The notes under the pieces: generated by a model | Databases searched by the model: none | What the model saw: only the letters and a program-made list of their open reading frames with translations | What the model was told of the DNA's origin: nothing | Origin: Leucobacter sp. OLIS6 | GTDB lineage: Bacteria > Actinomycetota > Actinomycetes > Actinomycetales > Microbacteriaceae | Assembly (NCBI RefSeq): GCF_002752355.1 | Contig: NZ_MRAV01000011.1 | Coordinates: 310,001-374,000, forward strand | Length of the DNA: 64,000 nucleotides | Reading direction: 5' to 3' | Translations under genes and position numbers: made by a program | Shown here: in pieces, positions 60,619 to 64,000 of the stretch | Position numbering within the stretch: the stretch's first letter is position 1 | Layout of the letters: each line of letters begins with the position of its first letter

Positions 60619-60930
60619 ATGAGCGCTCTGGAAGACATCAGGAAGTACGCCCCGCGGGCCGAGGAATCGGTGGTCGCCGCGATGGAGAAGACGTATGCGC
60701 TCGCGCTGCGCGACGCCGATGCGCGCCAGGTCTCCTTCAGCGATCCGGCTGAGTTGAAGACGGTGCGGGACAGCTTCGTGAAGGGCAAGCTCGGGGTCGC
60801 TGATTCCGATGCGGATATCGATGCGGCGATCGCGAAGGTGGGGGAGCAGGTGCCCGGTCACAAGCAGCGGCTCACCGTCTACTACTTGCTCGCAGAGCAC
60901 TACGACAAGCTCTCCGTCTTCGGCGGCTGA
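60619..60930 (+). CDS. DUF2853-family small protein
   Basis: A 103-residue soluble protein that fits DUF2853 in length and pattern (IRKYAPRAEESVVAAMEKTY, LKTVRDSFVKGKLGV, YYLLAEHYDKLSVFGG). GAAAGGA lies about ten bases before the ATG. Family function is unknown. It stands alone after the aminotransferase terminator. Confidence 0.87.
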   Translation: MSALEDIRKYAPRAEESVVAAMEKTYALALRDADARQVSFSDPAELKTVRDSFVKGKLGVADSDADIDAAIAKVGEQVPGHKQRLTVYYLLAEHYDKLSVFGG

Positions 60931-61033
60931 GCGGGTGCCGAACGGCTCGCAATCGGGGGTGGCCGTGTTGGCCAGGCCCGGCTGCGGGCCGTATTGGTCC
61001 TCCGCGAGCGAGCCACGTAGCGGGGGCCGCCGC

Positions 61034-61423
61034 CTACGCGGATCGTGGTTCCGGTCCCAACTGCTCGGGGTGAGAGAAATCGAGTGGGCTCGCGTGAGCG
61101 GCCAGAGCGAACAGCCGATCGTCGACCCGGTCGAAGCGCGCCCCGAAACGATTCTCCGCTCGGTCGATCCGCTTGGTGAGTTTCGTCTCGACGGCGTCGA
61201 CGCGGTTGGTGAGGGCGGTCTCGACCTCGCGGATCTGAGCGGTGAGCCGGACATCGACGTGGCCGAGGGCGGTTCCGACGGCATCGATGCGGTGTTCCAA
61301 GCCGTCGATGCGATGGGTGAGGCGACCCTCTGACCGGCGGCTGGTCGTCAGGATCATGCCGCCGAGGGTGGCGCCGAGCGTCACGAAGCCGACGAGGACG
61401 GTGACGAGCGAGCTGAGTTCCAA
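61034..61423 (-). CDS. Membrane-anchored coiled-coil protein
   Basis: A 129-residue protein starting at TTG 61423, four bases after GAGGAGG. One N-terminal helix (LVTVLVGFVTLGATLGGMIL) is followed by 75 residues of heptad-like coiled coil with repeats of the type HRIDGLEHRIDAV, TNRVDAVETKLTKRIDRAEN and RFGARFDRVDDRLF. The pattern resembles short phage-holin or scaffold-like proteins and DUF1640-type coiled coils. Function unknown. Confidence 0.72.
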   Translation of the reverse strand: MELSSLVTVLVGFVTLGATLGGMILTTSRRSEGRLTHRIDGLEHRIDAVGTALGHVDVRLTAQIREVETALTNRVDAVETKLTKRIDRAENRFGARFDRVDDRLFALAAHASPLDFSHPEQLGPEPRSA

Positions 61424-61549
61424 GCTGCCTCCTCGGCCTATCGGATGGGCGGATACCAGACAGGCTAGGCGTCGTCGGTGCGCCGTGCGGCCGCCGAACC
61501 CAATCTGTGGAGAACTGGTGCCGGGCCCGAGCTGTGCGGGGCGATTCGG

Positions 61550-62197
61550 CTACTCGGATGAGTCGGAAGCGCCCATGATTCCGGTCGCGGGCTCCCCGGG
61601 GAGCGGCGCGTAACGCAGCAGGAGGACGCCGGCGCTTCCCGAGACCGGCGGTTCGACGAGCCGGAGATTGCGCGGTGCGGCGCCATCGGGAAACACGCGG
61701 CGTCCTTCCCCGAGAACGACGGGGTAGACCCAGAGCCGCAGCTCGTCGAAGAGCCGCTCCGCGAACAGCGTCTGTGCCAGGTCGATGCTGCCGATCACGT
61801 GCGTCTCGCGGTGCCGGGCGCGCAGCGCTGCGATCTCGCTCGCGAGGTCGTCCCCGATCCGAGTGCTGCCGTCCCAATCGAGCCGCGTCCCCGGATCCCG
61901 TGAAGCGATGTACTTCGGGAGGGAGTTGAGGATCCTCCCGATCTCGGTGTCGTCGTGCAGCGGCCAGTAGGCGGTGAAGATGTCGGCGGTGCGGCGGCCC
62001 AGGAGCAGCGCGTCCATGTCCCGGATCCCGTCCAGGATCGTGCGGCCGGCCAGGTCGTCGGCGAACGGCGCCTGCCAGCCGCCGAAGCGGAAGCCGCCGC
62101 CCGGATCCTCGTCGGGCCCGCCCGGAGCCTGGGCGACTCCGTCGAGGGTGGTGAAGAGGTCGATCACGATGCGACCGGCCGGATTCTGCTCAGTCAT
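61550..62197 (-). CDS. Dihydrofolate-reductase-fold (RibD C-terminal type) family protein
   Basis: A 215-residue protein of the RibD_C/DHFR-like family. Landmarks are IVIDLFTTLDGVAQAPGG, MDALLLGRRTADIFTAYWP and THVIGSIDLAQTLFAERLFD with LRLWVYPVVLGEGRRVFPDG. These enzymes bind NADPH and reduce small carbonyl or pteridine-like substrates, but most are uncharacterised. It is the last gene of a three-gene operon (VOC, HxlR, this), starting 12 bases after the regulator stop with GGAG before its ATG. Confidence 0.9.
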   Translation of the reverse strand: MTEQNPAGRIVIDLFTTLDGVAQAPGGPDEDPGGGFRFGGWQAPFADDLAGRTILDGIRDMDALLLGRRTADIFTAYWPLHDDTEIGRILNSLPKYIASRDPGTRLDWDGSTRIGDDLASEIAALRARHRETHVIGSIDLAQTLFAERLFDELRLWVYPVVLGEGRRVFPDGAAPRNLRLVEPPVSGSAGVLLLRYAPLPGEPATGIMGASDSSE

Positions 62198-62209
62198 GGC
62201 GGACTCCGT

Positions 62210-62926
62210 TCAGGTGAGTGCGCGCTCGGCGACGTCGCGGTCGGGCGCGGGGACGATGCGATCGATGCGGAACGTCTCGGCGAAGGTGTCGAGTAGCGAG
62301 GCGTCGCCCCGCACCACGGCGACGAGATCCTGGTCGAGGGCCTCGGCGGCGTCGACCTCGCCGCCGATGAGGCGCCGGATGCCGGGTCCCGTGACGATCA
62401 CCCCGTCGGGGTCGCCGTCGGGGATGCGGTTGCCCGCAACGGTCGGATCCGGAGCGATCCTCGCGATGGCCAGTGCACGATCGCGGACGGTCGCGCGGAG
62501 GGCCACCTCGCCAACGTGGAGCTCGTAGTCGGCGTCGGCGGCGTGCTCCGGGCGGAACGAGGTGCGTAGCGCCATGCTGAGCGAGTCGGGGGTGACGATG
62601 TCGCCGTCCTCGGGGTCGCCCATGGCCTGGAACCCCCACCGCCCCAACGCGATCATGATCGGCTCCAGTGCGCGCCCGTATTCGGTGAGTTCGTAGACGA
62701 GGCCGCATCGGGCGAGCGGGACCCGGCGCACCACTCCGCCCTCCTGCAGCTCCTTGAGCCGGGTGCTGAGGATGTTGGTCGGGATGCGGGGGAGTCCCTG
62801 CTTCAGGTCGGTGTATCGGCGGGGGCCGACGAGCAGGTCGCGGAGGATGAGCAAGGCCCATCGCTCCCCGACCAGCTCGACGGCGGAGGTGACGCCGCAG
62901 TACTGGCCGTAGCTGCGCGCGGCCAT
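62210..62926 (-). CDS. HxlR-family transcriptional regulator with SCP2-like C-terminal domain
   Basis: A 238-residue regulator. The HxlR winged helix is at about 8-105 (YCGVTSAVELVGERWALLIL, RDLLVGPRRYTDLKQGLPRI). The start of the domain carries Cys10, the position that senses aldehydes or oxidants in several HxlR proteins. The C-terminal half (VALRATVRDRALAIARIAPD) is SCP2-like. It starts one base after the VOC gene stop and precedes the DHFR-like gene, so it probably regulates its own operon in response to an electrophile. Confidence 0.88.
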   Translation of the reverse strand: MAARSYGQYCGVTSAVELVGERWALLILRDLLVGPRRYTDLKQGLPRIPTNILSTRLKELQEGGVVRRVPLARCGLVYELTEYGRALEPIMIALGRWGFQAMGDPEDGDIVTPDSLSMALRTSFRPEHAADADYELHVGEVALRATVRDRALAIARIAPDPTVAGNRIPDGDPDGVIVTGPGIRRLIGGEVDAAEALDQDLVAVVRGDASLLDTFAETFRIDRIVPAPDRDVAERALT

Positions 62927-62927
62927 C

Positions 62928-63380
62928 TCAGGATCCGGGGACCGGATCCGGGCCCGCGCCGTGCTCGGCGACGTATGCCTCAGGGCCCTGATCGGCGGCG
63001 GCCTGCGCCATCCAGTTGAAGTCGATGATGTTCCCGTCGGGGTCGTGCAGACCGCGCTGGTACATGAACCCGTAGTCCTTGGCCTCGCCGGCTTCGGAGC
63101 CGCCGGCGGCGACGCCGGCTTCCACGATCGCGTCGACGGCCTCGCGGGAGTCGCGGGTGAAGGCGACCGACACCTGCGCGCTCGTCGCGGGGTCCGCGAT
63201 CGGCTTCTCGGTGAACTGCGAGAAGTGCTGGTGCGTCAGCATCATGAAGTACGTGTTCTCGTCCCAGACGATGCATGCGGCGTTCTCGTCGGTGAAGAGC
63301 GGGTTGATGTCGGCGCCGAGCGCCGTGTAGAACGCCTTGCTGCGTTCGAGGTCCTTGGTGGTGAGATTGACGAAGATCAC
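62928..63380 (-). CDS. VOC-family (glyoxalase/bleomycin-resistance fold) protein
   Basis: A 150-residue protein starting at GTG 63380, four bases after GGGAGT; a longer in-frame extension lacks a site. The fold is clear from IFVNLTTKDLERSKAFYTAL, TYFMMLTHQHFSQFTEKPIA and GLHDPDGNIIDFNWMA. Metal ligands His and Glu seem only partly kept, so it may be a non-enzymatic or modified member. It is the first gene of the VOC-HxlR-DHFR-like operon and diverges from the MarR gene. Confidence 0.87.
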   Translation of the reverse strand: MIFVNLTTKDLERSKAFYTALGADINPLFTDENAACIVWDENTYFMMLTHQHFSQFTEKPIADPATSAQVSVAFTRDSREAVDAIVEAGVAAGGSEAGEAKDYGFMYQRGLHDPDGNIIDFNWMAQAAADQGPEAYVAEHGAGPDPVPGS

Positions 63381-63428
63381 GATGACTCCCTTGTGCGTTC
63401 GGTGACTCGGGCCTGCCCGATGGCAATA

Positions 63429-63466
63429 GCTTGCAAAAAACAAGCAAACTTGTCAACGGCAAGTTT
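63429..63466. promoter_or_regulatory. Two inverted repeats in the VOC/MarR divergent region
   Basis: GCTTG/CAAGC (63429-63433 and 63441-63445) and AAACTTG/CAAGTTT (63446-63452 and 63460-63466) are both perfect. They are candidate HxlR or MarR operators for the leftward operon. Confidence 0.5.
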
Positions 63467-63489
63467 CGAGCGGAATGGGCTTGAGTGCC

Positions 63490-63514
63490 ATTTGCATAGC
63501 GAGGCTATGTAAAT
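63490..63514. promoter_or_regulatory. Palindromic MarR-type operator
   Basis: ATTTGCATAGC (63490-63500) and GCTATGTAAAT (63504-63514) form 11-bp arms with one mismatch and a GAG centre. It covers the promoter region of the MarR gene, so autoregulation is likely. Confidence 0.68.
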
Positions 63515-63533
63515 GGTGCTACAGTTGCTTGCT

Positions 63534-63989
63534 GTGGAAGAGAACAGCGCCGGTGCCGGTGGGCAGATGGATCACCTGGCTCTCGAATTGACTCGGGCGG
63601 CATCCAGGTTCACCCGGCTCGCGGGTCGGGTCCCGGGCAGCACCTACTCGACCGTGGCGTGGCGGGTGCTCGCCGAACTCGAGCTGCAGGGCCCCGCCCG
63701 GGTCAGCGAACTCGCCCAGCGCGAGCGCATCGCGCAGCCCTCCATGACCGCGCTCGTGCAGCGCCTCGAGTCCGAGGGCTGGGTCGACCGCAGACCCGAT
63801 CCGGACGACGGGCGGGCCACCCGCATCGAGGTCACCGCGGCCGGATCCGCGGCGCTCGCCGACTACCGGCGTGCGGCGTCCGAACGCTTCCGTCCGCTGC
63901 TCGCCGACCTCACCGCCTTCGACCGGGCCACGCTCGCGCGCGCGTCCGAGCTGCTCCAGCAGCTTGCCGACGGCGTCGACCGCGTCTGA
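63534..63989 (+). CDS. MarR-family transcriptional regulator
   Basis: A 151-residue regulator from GTG 63534. ATG 63513 is an alternative, but it lies inside the palindromic operator, so I prefer the later start. The winged helix is typical: TVAWRVLAELELQGPARVSE, LAQRERIAQPSMTALVQRLE, then the wing WVDRRPDPDDGRATRIEVTA. It is divergent from the VOC-HxlR-DHFR-like operon, and the operator sits between them; it may control both itself and that operon. Confidence 0.88.
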   Translation: MEENSAGAGGQMDHLALELTRAASRFTRLAGRVPGSTYSTVAWRVLAELELQGPARVSELAQRERIAQPSMTALVQRLESEGWVDRRPDPDDGRATRIEVTAAGSAALADYRRAASERFRPLLADLTAFDRATLARASELLQQLADGVDRV

Positions 63990-64000
63990 CCCGTCGTCCC

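Overview
The window looks like the chromosome of a high-GC Gram-positive actinobacterium, most likely Microbacteriaceae and possibly Leucobacter-like. This rests on high-GC coding sequence, GTG/TTG starts, a class C sortase with LPXTG pilins, several LAXTG wall proteins, a mycothiol-synthase-like GNAT protein, and many genes whose start codon lies 6-7 bases after a -10-like hexamer (leaderless transcription). The genus is inference.

Layout. (a) 1-5875: a pilus locus (truncated tip/ancillary pilin, major pilin, class C sortase) with a 22-bp hairpin between pilin and sortase, then a convergent LAXTG surface protein. (b) 6010-40281: a mosaic accessory island. It starts with an IS3-type relic. 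It is bounded by two 316-bp direct repeats (6728-7043 and 39921-40236), each holding the 3' end of one transposase plus its terminator, and it stops one base from the 3' end of tRNA-Ser(GGA). Inside are a defence-like cluster (KAP NTPase, AlbA/HATPase protein, coiled-coil membrane protein, nuclease-like protein), a TetR regulator, a DASS transporter, an AbgT transporter with an M17 aminopeptidase, a giant AAA-LuxR regulator, secreted and LAXTG surface genes among poly-G tracts, IS3 relics, a second AlbA/HATPase protein, a helicase-associated-domain protein, an unidentified three-gene operon, an HTH protein, a recombinase-like protein with lost catalytic residues, and an intact DDE transposase overlapping it by four bases. 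(c) 40282-64000: core-like chromosome. It holds tRNA-Ser, tRNA-Thr and tRNA-Met, a tandem-GNAT protein, a TetR regulator upstream of agmatine deiminase with a clear palindromic operator, two further LAXTG surface proteins, an ECF sigma/anti-sigma/sensor fusion, an RNA methyltransferase, an ABC exporter, a Maf protein, a PucR regulator divergent from a class III aminotransferase, small conserved proteins, and a VOC/HxlR/DHFR-like operon divergent from a MarR gene.

How the parts may work together. The pilus genes form one assembly unit, with sortase level possibly set by the hairpin. The LAXTG proteins would need a housekeeping (class E type) sortase encoded elsewhere. The AbgT-M17 pair suggests uptake and hydrolysis of a peptide or aminoacyl conjugate. 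The 7.6-14.6 kb cluster is the best candidate for an undescribed defence system. The recombinase-like/transposase pair is the best candidate for an undescribed mobile element type. All functions are read from sequence alone.
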